64,000 bases of DNA from Chthoniobacteraceae bacterium (lineage in GTDB: Bacteria > Verrucomicrobiota > Verrucomicrobiia > Chthoniobacterales > Chthoniobacteraceae), in the NCBI GenBank assembly GCA_947476045.1, contig CANJNZ010000002.1, positions 1 to 64,000 of the forward strand. Reading direction: 5' to 3'. The notes under the pieces are model-generated. The model worked only from the letters and a program-made list of their open reading frames with translations. It made no database searches and was not told the DNA's origin. The position numbers and the translations under genes are program-made. Of the stretch, positions 26,001 to 34,092 are shown in pieces. Positions within the stretch are counted from its first letter, which is position 1; every line of letters begins with the position of its first letter.

Positions 26001-26712
26001 CCAAATACTTTTGGCTAACGCGGTTCGCGGGGGGCGTGCTGGAATGTGCGCCGATGTCAGTGCGCTTTTCCATTTTCGAGTCAGCCAAAGGAACCACGGG
26101 GTTCGCTTTCGGATTGGGAGCGGGCGGGCGGTTTTCCGGTGTTGGGCGGGCGGGGATGAACCACGAAGACGCGAAGAGCACGAAGTTGTGGGGCGGGCGG
26201 CGGGTGCGGGGGTTCGGAATGGGACGGTTGGATGGGAGAATGGGGCGGTCTACAGAGAAAATGGGCATTTCGCTGCCTTCCCGGATTGCGTCGCTGAGGG
26301 CGGGGACTGCGTCGCTGAGGGCGGGGACTGTGTCGCTGAGGGCGGGGACTGCGTCGCTGAGGGCGGGGACTGCGTCGCTGAGGGCGGGGACTGCGTCGCT
26401 GAGGGCGGGGACTGCGTCGCTGAGGGCGGGGACTACGTCGCTGAGGGCGGGGACTGTGTCGCTGAGGGCGGGGACTGTGTCGCTGAGGGCGGGGACTGTG
26501 TCGCTGAGGGCGGGGGTTGCGTCGCGGGTTTGAAACATCGCGTTTCTTTTCTGAAACACGGGACGGCATACTGCAATCTTTGCGATGTAAATGCCACTGC
26601 CATGACAACTAATCTGCGCAAGGATGCCGTCTCTTTTTCACAGTCAAAATCTTGTCGGCGAAGGCGAATTTTCCTCAAGTGAGTGCTTAACTTCAAAACC
26701 AATCCTACTCTT
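26001..26712. other. Long non-coding stretch around a minisatellite
   Basis: No convincing gene. It contains a short ccacgaagacgcgaagagcacgaag word cluster (about 26160-26186), the 21-bp minisatellite (26288-26518) and ~195 bp of unremarkable sequence before the next gene. Both strands stay open through the repeat because its period is 7 codons. A minus-strand frame (26559 to 25954) giving repeated PALSDAV cannot be fully excluded as a protein. Confidence 0.5.
26288..26518. repeat. Minisatellite, 11 tandem copies of a 21-bp unit
   Basis: Unit gcgtcgctgagggcggggact. The copies differ almost only at the second or first base of the leading triplet (gcg, gtg, acg). The low divergence between units points to recent expansion and copy-number variability. 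There are no spacers, so it is not a CRISPR. Confidence 0.95.
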
Positions 26713-27381
26713 ATGACCAAAGATTACATTCCCAACAAAGACGACGACTTTGACCACTGGCTGGCCAAGTTTAACACCTGGGTGGCGGCCCACGGGGCCA
26801 CTCACGGGCTGACGGCGCAGCAGACGGGCGATTTATCCACCAAAGTGGACGCATGGAGCGACAGGTTCAGCGATTTCAACAATGCGAAGGACGCCTTCCA
26901 CACAGCGACGCAGGGCAAGGACATCGCCCGCGAGGAGGCCGAGGCGCTCGCACGCGCCGATGCCGCCATCATCCAAAAAAACCCGAACACGACGGATGCC
27001 GACCGCGAAGCCGCCGGCCTCACGGTGCCCAAGTCGGGCCACTCGCCCACACCCGTGCCGGATTCGGTGCCGCTCATGCAGCGCATTGATACTTCCTCGC
27101 GCGGCATCCTGCGCCTTTTCTATGTGGATTCCGCAACGCCCGACCGCAAGGCGAAGCCGCCCGGCGTGGCCTACGCGGAAATCCGCGAGCAAATCGGCGG
27201 CACGATGCCGACCAACCCCGAAGCGATGCAGCCGCTCGCCATGGAAGGCCGCGCGCCCTACCGCGCGGATTACGAGATGGAGGACATCGGCAAGACGGTC
27301 TATTTCATCCTCCGCTGGGTGAACGTCCGTGGCGAAGCCGGCCCCTGGAGCGCCATCTCCAGCGCCGTGGTGCCCAGCTAG
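26713..27381 (+). CDS. Hypothetical protein with C-terminal fibronectin-III-like strand region
   Basis: 222 residues from ATG 26713 (MTKDYIPNKDDDFDHWLAKFNTWV). The N-terminal ~110 residues are helical. A proline-rich hinge (HSPTPVPDSVPL) leads to a beta-rich C-terminus ending TVYFILRWVNVRGEAGPWSAISSAVVPS, which looks like an FN3 G-strand. There is no signal peptide. Similar hypothetical proteins are common in this type of genome, but I know no function. A GC-rich palindrome follows 20 bp after the stop. Confidence 0.7.
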   Translation: MTKDYIPNKDDDFDHWLAKFNTWVAAHGATHGLTAQQTGDLSTKVDAWSDRFSDFNNAKDAFHTATQGKDIAREEAEALARADAAIIQKNPNTTDADREAAGLTVPKSGHSPTPVPDSVPLMQRIDTSSRGILRLFYVDSATPDRKAKPPGVAYAEIREQIGGTMPTNPEAMQPLAMEGRAPYRADYEMEDIGKTVYFILRWVNVRGEAGPWSAISSAVVPS

Positions 27382-27401
27382 CCGCACGGGGCGTGCTCTT
27401 C

Positions 27402-27419
27402 AACGGGGCGCGCCCCGTT
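27402..27419. terminator. 18-bp perfect GC-rich palindrome after the hypothetical gene
   Basis: aacggggcgcgccccgtt is a perfect palindrome placed 21 bp after the stop codon. It could form a stable hairpin at the end of the transcript, but there is no T-tract, so factor-independent termination is uncertain. Confidence 0.45.
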
Positions 27420-27437
27420 CGTTTGCGGAGGATGTTC

Positions 27438-27527
27438 TTGAACCGCTCATCTGCGCTGATTTTCGCTAATCATTGTGAGCCACATCTCTGGGAAATCAGC
27501 GGAAATGAGTGAAAATTAGCGGTTCAA
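27438..27527. repeat. Intergenic inverted repeat with TTAGCG/CGCTAA-type words
   Basis: Outer arms ttgaaccgct (27438-27447) and agcggttcaa (27518-27527) are perfect. The inside carries further looser complementarity (cgctgattttcgctaat against aaatcagcggaaatgag). It lies between the FN3-like gene and the second sulfatase. Confidence 0.7.
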
Positions 27528-27640
27528 AAACCAAGACCTGATTCAATCAGCGTTTCCTTAGGGGATTGGGGCCGCTTGCGCTGAGGGGGAAATCGCCTTT
27601 ACAGGGTGGGATGCGGAGGCAGAGTTGCGGGATGATTTTT

Positions 27641-29146
27641 ATGCGGAAGCTGCGTGCTGTGCTTTGGGTTTTGTTTTGCGGGGTGCTTTGCGTCGGCGCG
27701 ACGGGGGCGGAGGCGCGGCGGCCTAATTTGCTTTTTGTGATGAGTGACCAGCAGTCGTTCGACATGCTGGGTTGCTACGGGAATAAACAGATCCTCACGC
27801 CGCAGCTCGATGCGTTTGCGGGGGAGGGGATTCGTTTCAACACCTGCATTTCGAGTCAGCCGGTGTGCACGCCGTTTCGCGGGATGTTGCTGAGCGGGCA
27901 GCATCCGCTGCGTAATGGGGCTTTCAAAAATGATGTGCAGATGCTGCCGGGGGAGGGGAAGTATTTTGGCGAGGTGTTGCGGGATGCGGGGTATCGGCTG
28001 GGGTATTTTGGGAAGTGGCATCTTTTCGGCGGGAACCGCGACCGGGCGATTCCGGCGGGGCCGTTTCGCTATGGGTTTGATCACGATTTTCTCTCGAATA
28101 ACTGCACGCTGCTCTTTGATGCGGCGCGTGCTTTTTACTGGGATGCGCAGGGGCGCAAGCAGCTTTACGGGGATTGGGAGCCTTACGGGCAGACGAAGCA
28201 GGCGCGGCGGTTTATCGCGGAGAATGCGGAGCGGCCGTTTGCGGCGTTCATCGCGTGGCATCCGCCGCACAACTGGCAGACGCAGGCGGGCTATGCTGCG
28301 CCGAAGGAACTGGCGGAGCTTTACGATGCGGGAAAAATCACGCTGCGCCCGAATGTGGCGGACACGCCGAGGCACCGGAAGATGTATCACGGTCACATGG
28401 CGATGTGCTCGGGGCTGGACAAGGCGTTTGGTGAGCTGATGCAGGAGCTGAAGGATCGCGGGCTGGCGGAAAATACCATCGTGGTTTTCACCTCGGACCA
28501 CGGCGATATGCTGATGTCGCACGCGTGGCCCTACAACAAAGGCGTGCCGGAAAACGAGTCGGTGCACGTCCCGCTGCTGATGCGCTGGCCGCAGAAGCTG
28601 AAACCACGGGTGAGCGATTTGCTTTTCGGGACGCTGGATTTTATGCCGACGCTGCTGGGGATGATGGGTGTGTCCGCGCCGGAGACTTGTGAGGGGCGGA
28701 ATTTGACGGAGGCGATTCTCAAGGCGGACGACAAGGCGGTGGAGTCGGTGCCGCTGTTTCATTTCGCGGGGAACTGGCGGGGCATTTACACGAAGCGATA
28801 CACATATGCGTTCGACCTTTCGGAAAAGGACATCGGCGAGGATGCGCTATCCGCAGGCCGCCCGCGCTACGCCTGTCTCTACGACCGCGAGGCTGACCCG
28901 CATGAGATGCGCAATTTATTCGATGCGCCGGAAAGCGCTGCGCTGCGCGAGAAGCTCCACGCGCAGACGCTGGCGTGGATGAAGAAATTCGGCGACACGG
29001 GCGTGCTGGTGAAGGAATTGACGAGGCAGGTGATGGTGGAGGAAGACATCGGCGATGATCCGGGGCGCGGCGACGGGCCGTTCGGGCAGGGGAGACTGAA
29101 GGGCAGGCCGATTGATTTGCTCGGCAAGGCGGACGCGGGAAAATAG
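27641..29146 (+). CDS. Secreted sulfatase
   Basis: 501 residues from ATG 27641 (ATG 27611 would add 10). The signal peptide is MRKLRAVLWVLFCGVLCVGATGA. Active-site elements are LLFVMSDQQSFDMLGCYG, then QPVCTPFRGMLLSG with Cys76 in C-T-P-F-R for formylglycine formation, the GKWHLFGG segment, and VVFTSDHGDMLMSH. It desulfates a polysaccharide outside the cytoplasm. It heads a same-strand set with an acetylesterase-like and a transglutaminase-like gene, each ~52 bp apart, ending in a terminator, so it is likely one carbohydrate-active operon. It is only distantly similar to the sulfatase at 12477. Confidence 0.93.
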   Translation: MRKLRAVLWVLFCGVLCVGATGAEARRPNLLFVMSDQQSFDMLGCYGNKQILTPQLDAFAGEGIRFNTCISSQPVCTPFRGMLLSGQHPLRNGAFKNDVQMLPGEGKYFGEVLRDAGYRLGYFGKWHLFGGNRDRAIPAGPFRYGFDHDFLSNNCTLLFDAARAFYWDAQGRKQLYGDWEPYGQTKQARRFIAENAERPFAAFIAWHPPHNWQTQAGYAAPKELAELYDAGKITLRPNVADTPRHRKMYHGHMAMCSGLDKAFGELMQELKDRGLAENTIVVFTSDHGDMLMSHAWPYNKGVPENESVHVPLLMRWPQKLKPRVSDLLFGTLDFMPTLLGMMGVSAPETCEGRNLTEAILKADDKAVESVPLFHFAGNWRGIYTKRYTYAFDLSEKDIGEDALSAGRPRYACLYDREADPHEMRNLFDAPESAALREKLHAQTLAWMKKFGDTGVLVKELTRQVMVEEDIGDDPGRGDGPFGQGRLKGRPIDLLGKADAGK

Positions 29147-29198
29147 TCGCCTAAGAGGGGAGGGCTTCGTGAGTGATTGAACGCACCTTCCTTCACCT

Positions 29199-30305
29199 AT
29201 GAAAAAATCCTTCAGCTTGTTTGTTGCTCTTTTGGGCGTGTCATTTCTCACGGCGGCGACGGCATCAGCGGGCCAGCCCGAGAAAGGCCCCGTCAAAGTT
29301 TATATCCTCGCCGGCCAGTCGAACATGGATGGTCAGGCGGACATCGCGACGATTGATTTCCTCGGTGAGGACCCCGATCCGGCACGCGCGGCTTTGCTGA
29401 AAGTTTTCAAGCCGAACGGAAAGCCGATGACCCGCAGTGATGTGTGGGTGACGAGCGATGATGTCTCCGACGAACTCCAGCCAGGCTTTGGCGGACGCAA
29501 GGATTACTCCAAGCTCGGTCACAACATCGGGCCGGAATACGGCTTCGGCTACTACATGGGCGAGGCGTCGAAGCAGCAGATTCTCCTCATTAAATACGCG
29601 CCGGGTGGTCAGAGCCTTTATCAAAACTTCCGTCCTCCGAGCGCGGGAATGCCAAACCCGGTGCCGATGAAAAGTCTGCCGGATAAAACCAAAGTCCCGA
29701 TGGTAGCGGAGGATTTCGGCGGCCAATATCGTGGGATGATCGAATACGTCCACAGCGTGCTGAAGGATCTCAAGAAGCGCTTTCCTGCCTACGATGAAAA
29801 AGCCGGATACGAAATCAGTGGCTTCGTGTGGTTCCAGGGTTTCAATGATCTCGTCGGCGGGCAGCAGTGCATCGGCGAATACGCCAAAAACCTCACGTGT
29901 CTCATCAAGGATGTGCGCAAGGAATTCAACAAGCCGGACATGAAAGTCGTCGTCGGCGTCATCGGCGTGAACGGCGTGCAAAACGAAATCGGCAAGATGA
30001 AGGATCTGCGCGACGCGATGCGCTCGATGAACACGGTTCCGGAATTCAAAGGAAACGTGAAAGCCATCGAGAGCGCGTCGCTGCTCGATCCGCGAGTCGT
30101 CGCGCTCAAGACAGCGGGCTGGCTGAACAAGGATCGTGACTTGAAAGCGAACCCGATGACCGATGCGGAAAAGGCGATGCTCTCACGCGCCACGTCGAAT
30201 ATGGGTTTCCATTACTACGGCGAGGGCCGCTTCTTTATCCTGCTCGGCAAGGCCATGGCTGAAGCGATGCAGGAATTGACAGGCCCGACTCCGGCAGCGA
30301 AGTAG
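29199..30305 (+). CDS. Sialate O-acetylesterase-like (CE6/SASA family) secreted esterase
   Basis: 368 residues with a clear signal peptide (MKKSFSLFVALLGVSFLTAATASA). VKVYILAGQSNMDGQADI contains the SGNH-type GQSNM block with the nucleophilic Ser41. The blocks KYAPGGQSL, GFVWFQGFNDLVGG and GFHYYGEGRFFILLGKAMAEAM (terminal His) are family hallmarks. It would deacetylate glycans outside the cytoplasm. Placement behind a sulfatase fits stepwise removal of sulfate and acetyl groups from a decorated polysaccharide. Confidence 0.9.
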   Translation: MKKSFSLFVALLGVSFLTAATASAGQPEKGPVKVYILAGQSNMDGQADIATIDFLGEDPDPARAALLKVFKPNGKPMTRSDVWVTSDDVSDELQPGFGGRKDYSKLGHNIGPEYGFGYYMGEASKQQILLIKYAPGGQSLYQNFRPPSAGMPNPVPMKSLPDKTKVPMVAEDFGGQYRGMIEYVHSVLKDLKKRFPAYDEKAGYEISGFVWFQGFNDLVGGQQCIGEYAKNLTCLIKDVRKEFNKPDMKVVVGVIGVNGVQNEIGKMKDLRDAMRSMNTVPEFKGNVKAIESASLLDPRVVALKTAGWLNKDRDLKANPMTDAEKAMLSRATSNMGFHYYGEGRFFILLGKAMAEAMQELTGPTPAAK

Positions 30306-30357
30306 CACGTCCATTTTTCTCCGACATACCTTCACCTCAATAAATCCACACACACCT

Positions 30358-32025
30358 ATGAAAAACATCCTGCAATCACTCATCGTCTGCGGAGCGCTCA
30401 TCTCGCTCGCGCCCGACAGTCAGGCTTGGGCGCCGAGCGCCACCGAGCAAACCGCAGCCGTTAATAGCGGCGACTTCGCCTCCTACGGCGGCAAGCTCAC
30501 CGAATGGCTGAATGAAAAAACGCCAGCGAGCGCGAATGATTCCGCCCTCAAGGCACTCATCAAAGACCCGGCGTTCCTCAACGCACTCGATCAGCGCCAA
30601 CTCATCGTCAAAGTTGGTGCGGACAAAATCGCCGCCTTCGCGAAGGCCGCGCCCGCGAACAAAGAATTCGTCGCATGGCTGCTCGGCAACACCGAGGCGC
30701 TGGAGCTTTTCCTCGAAGGCGCAGTGCCTCCCGGCAATTCGCAGCGCGAAGCAAATAACTACGGCATCAACGTAAATGCTCTCGAAATTTGGAACAAAAT
30801 CCGTCTCGCCGATCCCGATGCGAAGCAGGGCTTTTATCAAAAACTCGCCATGGCCACCGGCCTCCGCCCGCCCGGCAGCGGTGCTCCCGGCGCAGGTCAG
30901 AATGGACGAAATCAAGATCCGGTTGTCCGCTATCAATACTTCAAGAACGCGCACAAAAACAAAGAGCTCTTCCCGAGCTTCGACAACATCAACGTCTGGG
31001 AAATGGGCTGCGTTGTGAATACAGGCGCCTCCGAGGAAGACCTCACATGGGCGCGCAACATGATCAACACATGGCGCCCTGACCTTCGCATCAACGAGCA
31101 GGTGATCAATTCCACCAGCGAAGTGTGGCGCAGAAATTCACCGCATCCTTTCACTGACTACAAATCCGTTCTTTCCGGTGGTGGAAAATGCGGCCCGCGC
31201 TCTTCGTGGTCTGTCATGATTTGCCAAGCATTCGGTATCCCCGCCGTTGGCGTCGGACAGCCTGCGCACGCCTGCGCCGCTTATCGCGCGGTGAACGCAA
31301 TGGTCGAGCCGCAGCCGGGCAGCCATTGGAAAGTTGCTTACGGGCGCGGCTGGCAGGTCTCCCGCCTCGAAGGCACCGGCGGAGAAGATTTTCACGCCGG
31401 GATGCAGGAGCGCGACCGCGCTGCTGAATTCTCCCAAGTCGAGCGCCTCCGCTGGCTCGCCTCCGCACTCAGCGCGAAGGAGCGCGCCACCGCGATCATG
31501 GATGTTGCTCATGCGATTCAGAAGGCATCCGTCACCGTGAAGACCGACGTTACCGCCTCCCTCAAACCCGAAGAGGCAGAAGCCGAGGTGAAGCCCAAGG
31601 CCGCAGCCGAAGCAAAATCACTCGCGACCGGCCCTATCAAAATCGGCGCAGGTGCCACTCGCTTCGATGCCGCTGCTTTCGCAAACCTCTCGAAAGGTCG
31701 TATGATTGACTGCTTCACCGGCGGTAAACAGATCAACTTCGACAAGAGTATAGATGAGAGCTTCGTCGAATATGCACTGGATGTTCCCGCAGCCGGCACC
31801 TACGTGCTCGAACTCACCACCGCTGCTGCGAATCTCGATCAGGCTCTGGATGTGAGCGTCGGCACCAATAAAATCGCGACGCTGAAAGTGCCTTACTCCA
31901 CCGGACTCTGGGCGCAGACGCCAGCGACCGAGGTTGCCTTGGAAAAGGGAGCGCAAACCCTGAAAATCTCCGCACCAAACCAACGCGGCGTCGCAATCCG
32001 CTGGGTTGAGTTGAAGTCCAAATAA
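30358..32025 (+). CDS. Secreted transglutaminase-like protein, paralogue of the 17481 gene
   Basis: 555 residues with signal peptide MKNILQSLIVCGALISLAPDSQA. It shares with the other copy the opening WAPSATEQTAAVNSGDF, LRPPGSG, the FPSFDNINVWEM block, GASEEDLTWARNMINTW and the core GGGKCGPRSSWSVMICQAFGIPAVGVGQPAHACAAY (Cys278, His304). The discoidin domain of the other copy is absent. Instead ~95 C-terminal residues form a beta-rich carbohydrate-binding-like module (DCFTGGKQINFDKS...VPAAGTYVLELTTAA). Last gene of the sulfatase-esterase operon. Enzymatic role inferred only. Confidence 0.78.
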   Translation: MKNILQSLIVCGALISLAPDSQAWAPSATEQTAAVNSGDFASYGGKLTEWLNEKTPASANDSALKALIKDPAFLNALDQRQLIVKVGADKIAAFAKAAPANKEFVAWLLGNTEALELFLEGAVPPGNSQREANNYGINVNALEIWNKIRLADPDAKQGFYQKLAMATGLRPPGSGAPGAGQNGRNQDPVVRYQYFKNAHKNKELFPSFDNINVWEMGCVVNTGASEEDLTWARNMINTWRPDLRINEQVINSTSEVWRRNSPHPFTDYKSVLSGGGKCGPRSSWSVMICQAFGIPAVGVGQPAHACAAYRAVNAMVEPQPGSHWKVAYGRGWQVSRLEGTGGEDFHAGMQERDRAAEFSQVERLRWLASALSAKERATAIMDVAHAIQKASVTVKTDVTASLKPEEAEAEVKPKAAAEAKSLATGPIKIGAGATRFDAAAFANLSKGRMIDCFTGGKQINFDKSIDESFVEYALDVPAAGTYVLELTTAAANLDQALDVSVGTNKIATLKVPYSTGLWAQTPATEVALEKGAQTLKISAPNQRGVAIRWVELKSK

Positions 32026-32047
32026 GCGGCAAAGAATTCAGAAATAC

Positions 32048-32081
32048 AAAAGCGCCAGCCGTTAAAACGACTGGCGCTTTT
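32048..32081 (+). terminator. Rho-independent terminator of the sulfatase-esterase operon
   Basis: aaaagcgccag pairs with ctggcgctttt across a short loop. The stem ends in a T-rich tail (cttttgattt), 23 bp after the stop codon of the transglutaminase-like gene. The A-rich left side could also serve the minus strand. Confidence 0.85.
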
Positions 32082-32414
32082 GATTTACAGAGATTGCCCC
32101 ACCTTTGCCGTCACGACGAAGCTCCCGTTCCCTGTTGGGTAACGGACGGGTAACCTGGGGCGGGCTTCGGCCTTCCAATAAAGGCATGACCTACACACGC
32201 CCACCCTGGCCCCCTTGGTTTCGATTAATATCGGTTCGGGATTTCCGTCTTCTACTCGAACAACGCAGGGCAAATTGATGTCGAAGAACGAAAGTCACAC
32301 AACGATGGAGGGCGTAACTTCCGCTTCGCGAAATCTTTTGTGAAAGAACTGCGCAGAGTGTCGGCACGAGTGCGCCGTGCGTCAACGCGAAGCTCGAAAA
32401 TAATTATTGGGCGG
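32082..32414. other. Intergenic stretch without recognisable feature
   Basis: 330 bp between the terminator and the 3' end of the receiver-like gene. Short open frames occur on the minus strand but have no protein character. No RNA gene, promoter or repeat is apparent. Confidence 0.5.
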
Positions 32415-32900
32415 TTACGCTTGTCCCGCAGTTTCCAAAGCTTCGATGTAGGGAACGTAAAATGCCCGATTGCGCTGAACTGCGCGTCGCAAAACATGTT
32501 TGAGATTTGGCACATCGGCGAGGCTTACCACGAGATCCACGCTATTTGCCCAAGCTTCCATGTCGCTGTCGGTGTGCACGCTCGAACCCACGAGCAGCAT
32601 GAACTGGCGGCGGCGCTGGCCTTGAGGAATGTCATTTAAAAATTGTAGAATGGGATTTGTCGTGAGCGTTGATGCGTTGAAATGCTCGGAAATAACAACG
32701 ACATCGTAGAGATGCGACTGGAGTTTTAGAAGGATGTCCTCGGCGAAGAGTCCCGTGTGAATTTTGTATCCAAGTTCGCTCAGGTTTTCGACGGCGATGC
32801 GCTGCACCTCAGGCACGTCCACGCACACAAGCGCTGTCTTGTCGCCGGGTTCAAAAAGATCAATCCGGTGGTGAAAATCGTTTTCGAGGGTCTGGCTCAT
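32415..32900 (-). CDS. Receiver-like (pseudo-receiver) domain protein linked to PilT genes
   Basis: 161 residues. The layout is that of a response-regulator receiver: KTALVCVDVPEVQRIAVENLSELGYKI, then LQSHLYDVVVISEHFN where the phospho-acceptor Asp is expected, and FMLLVGSS. The acceptor site reads VVISEHF, so Ser/Glu stand where Asp usually is, and the conserved Lys is not evident. It may thus be a non-phosphorylated adaptor. It overlaps the upstream PilT-like gene by 4 bp (ATGA), suggesting a role in controlling the pilus motor. Confidence 0.6.
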   Translation of the reverse strand: MSQTLENDFHHRIDLFEPGDKTALVCVDVPEVQRIAVENLSELGYKIHTGLFAEDILLKLQSHLYDVVVISEHFNASTLTTNPILQFLNDIPQGQRRRQFMLLVGSSVHTDSDMEAWANSVDLVVSLADVPNLKHVLRRAVQRNRAFYVPYIEALETAGQA

Positions 32901-34060
32901 CGTGCGAGAGATTGGGTGTCGAGTTTCATGCCGCTGGTATCCACGGATTCGAGGTTCATACGCTTCTTCAAATCGTCGATGTAGCGGCTCATCTTGGCTT
33001 TGTTCGTTGAGTAGAGCAGCGCTGTTTCATCAGTAATTTTTGATTGCTCAAATGCCCGCAAAATTGCCTGGTCAAAAGTGCACCAGCCAAAGGTCTCGGA
33101 GTCCTCGATGATGTTGTAGAAACTGCGATCATCTCCTTCGCCAAGTGCGATGGCCTCACGAGTGCGCATGTTGCTTCCCATGATTTCCTGAACCAGCGCC
33201 CTTCCGCCAGTCACTTTCGGAAGCAGGCGTTGACTGACTACCCAGCGCAAAATGTCCGAGACGCGTTGCCGGATTTGCTGTTCCTCTTCGCGCTCAAACA
33301 TACCGAGGATGCGGTTGATGCTCTGACCAGCGTTGATGGTGTGGATGGTGGAAAGCACAAGGTGACCGGTTTCGGCGGCCGTCATGGCGATTTCCACTGT
33401 TGCGCGGTCGCGCATTTCGCCGACTAGAATCACTTTTGGTGCCTGACGCAGCGCAGCGCGAAGGCCGCTTGGAAAGTCATCGAAATCCGCTCCGAGTTCA
33501 CGCTGGTTGAATGTGGAGCGTTTGTGGGGGTGGATGTATTCAATCGGGTCTTCGAGTGTAACCACGTGAACGGACTGCGAACGATTGATCTCATCCAGGA
33601 TGGCCGCAAGGGTGGTTGTTTTGCCGCTACCAGTCGCTCCAGTGACCAGAATAAGCCCCGTCTTTTCCTTGGCTAATTCTTTAAGAATCACAGGGAGACC
33701 CAGAGATTGGATGGTTGGCACATCCGACTGTGCTTTGCGCATCACAATGCTGATTTGCCCCCGTTGACGGAAAATATTCACACGAAAGCGCGCGCGCTCG
33801 CTGATCATGTAAGCGCAGTCGCAGGATCCGTGTTTAGCCAGTTCGTTGAGAAGGCGGCGCTCATTATTGATGATGTTGAGCGCTATGCGCTCCGTTTGGT
33901 AGGCGGAAAGTTTTAATACGTGAGGAGGCACGTCAGCGGTTTTGAGAACGCCGAATGCCTCTACTTGCGGCGGTCGGCCCGTGCTGAAATTGATGTCGGA
34001 GATTCCCGGTGATGATTCGAGAATCGCGAGTAAAAGTGCGTCTAGTTCAGGGCGCTTCAT
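32897..34060 (-). CDS. PilT/PilU-type twitching ATPase
   Basis: 387 residues of the secretion-ATPase superfamily. Walker A is LVTGATGSGKTTTLAAIL. The Asp box region is HVVTLEDPIEYIHPHKRSTFNQRELGADFDDFPSGLRAALRQAPKVILVGEMRD, and the His box region is TAAETGHLVLSTIHTINAGQSINRI. The N-terminal region and length suit PilT or PilU. It lies 32 bp behind a canonical pilT and overlaps the receiver-like gene. It would drive type IV pilus retraction together with the first PilT at the cytoplasmic membrane. Confidence 0.9.
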   Translation of the reverse strand: MKRPELDALLLAILESSPGISDINFSTGRPPQVEAFGVLKTADVPPHVLKLSAYQTERIALNIINNERRLLNELAKHGSCDCAYMISERARFRVNIFRQRGQISIVMRKAQSDVPTIQSLGLPVILKELAKEKTGLILVTGATGSGKTTTLAAILDEINRSQSVHVVTLEDPIEYIHPHKRSTFNQRELGADFDDFPSGLRAALRQAPKVILVGEMRDRATVEIAMTAAETGHLVLSTIHTINAGQSINRILGMFEREEEQQIRQRVSDILRWVVSQRLLPKVTGGRALVQEIMGSNMRTREAIALGEGDDRSFYNIIEDSETFGWCTFDQAILRAFEQSKITDETALLYSTNKAKMSRYIDDLKKRMNLESVDTSGMKLDTQSLAR

Positions 34061-34092
34061 AGGCTAGGGCTGTATTATGCAAGTGACGCTCA

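Noticed and set aside
26288-26518. CRISPR array
   Set aside because: The units are directly adjacent with no spacers, and no cas gene is near.
25885-26682. Repeat protein VAEGGDC on the plus strand
   Set aside because: The frame is open only because the unit is 21 bp; flanking sequence lacks a start signal and any non-repeat domain. Kept only as a repeat.
27599-28762. 387-residue minus-strand frame over the second sulfatase
   Set aside because: Basic shadow of a gene with complete sulfatase motifs.
32082-32414. Small RNA or tRNA gene in the gap before the PilT operon
   Set aside because: No cloverleaf, no promoter-terminator pair beyond the operon terminator at 32048.
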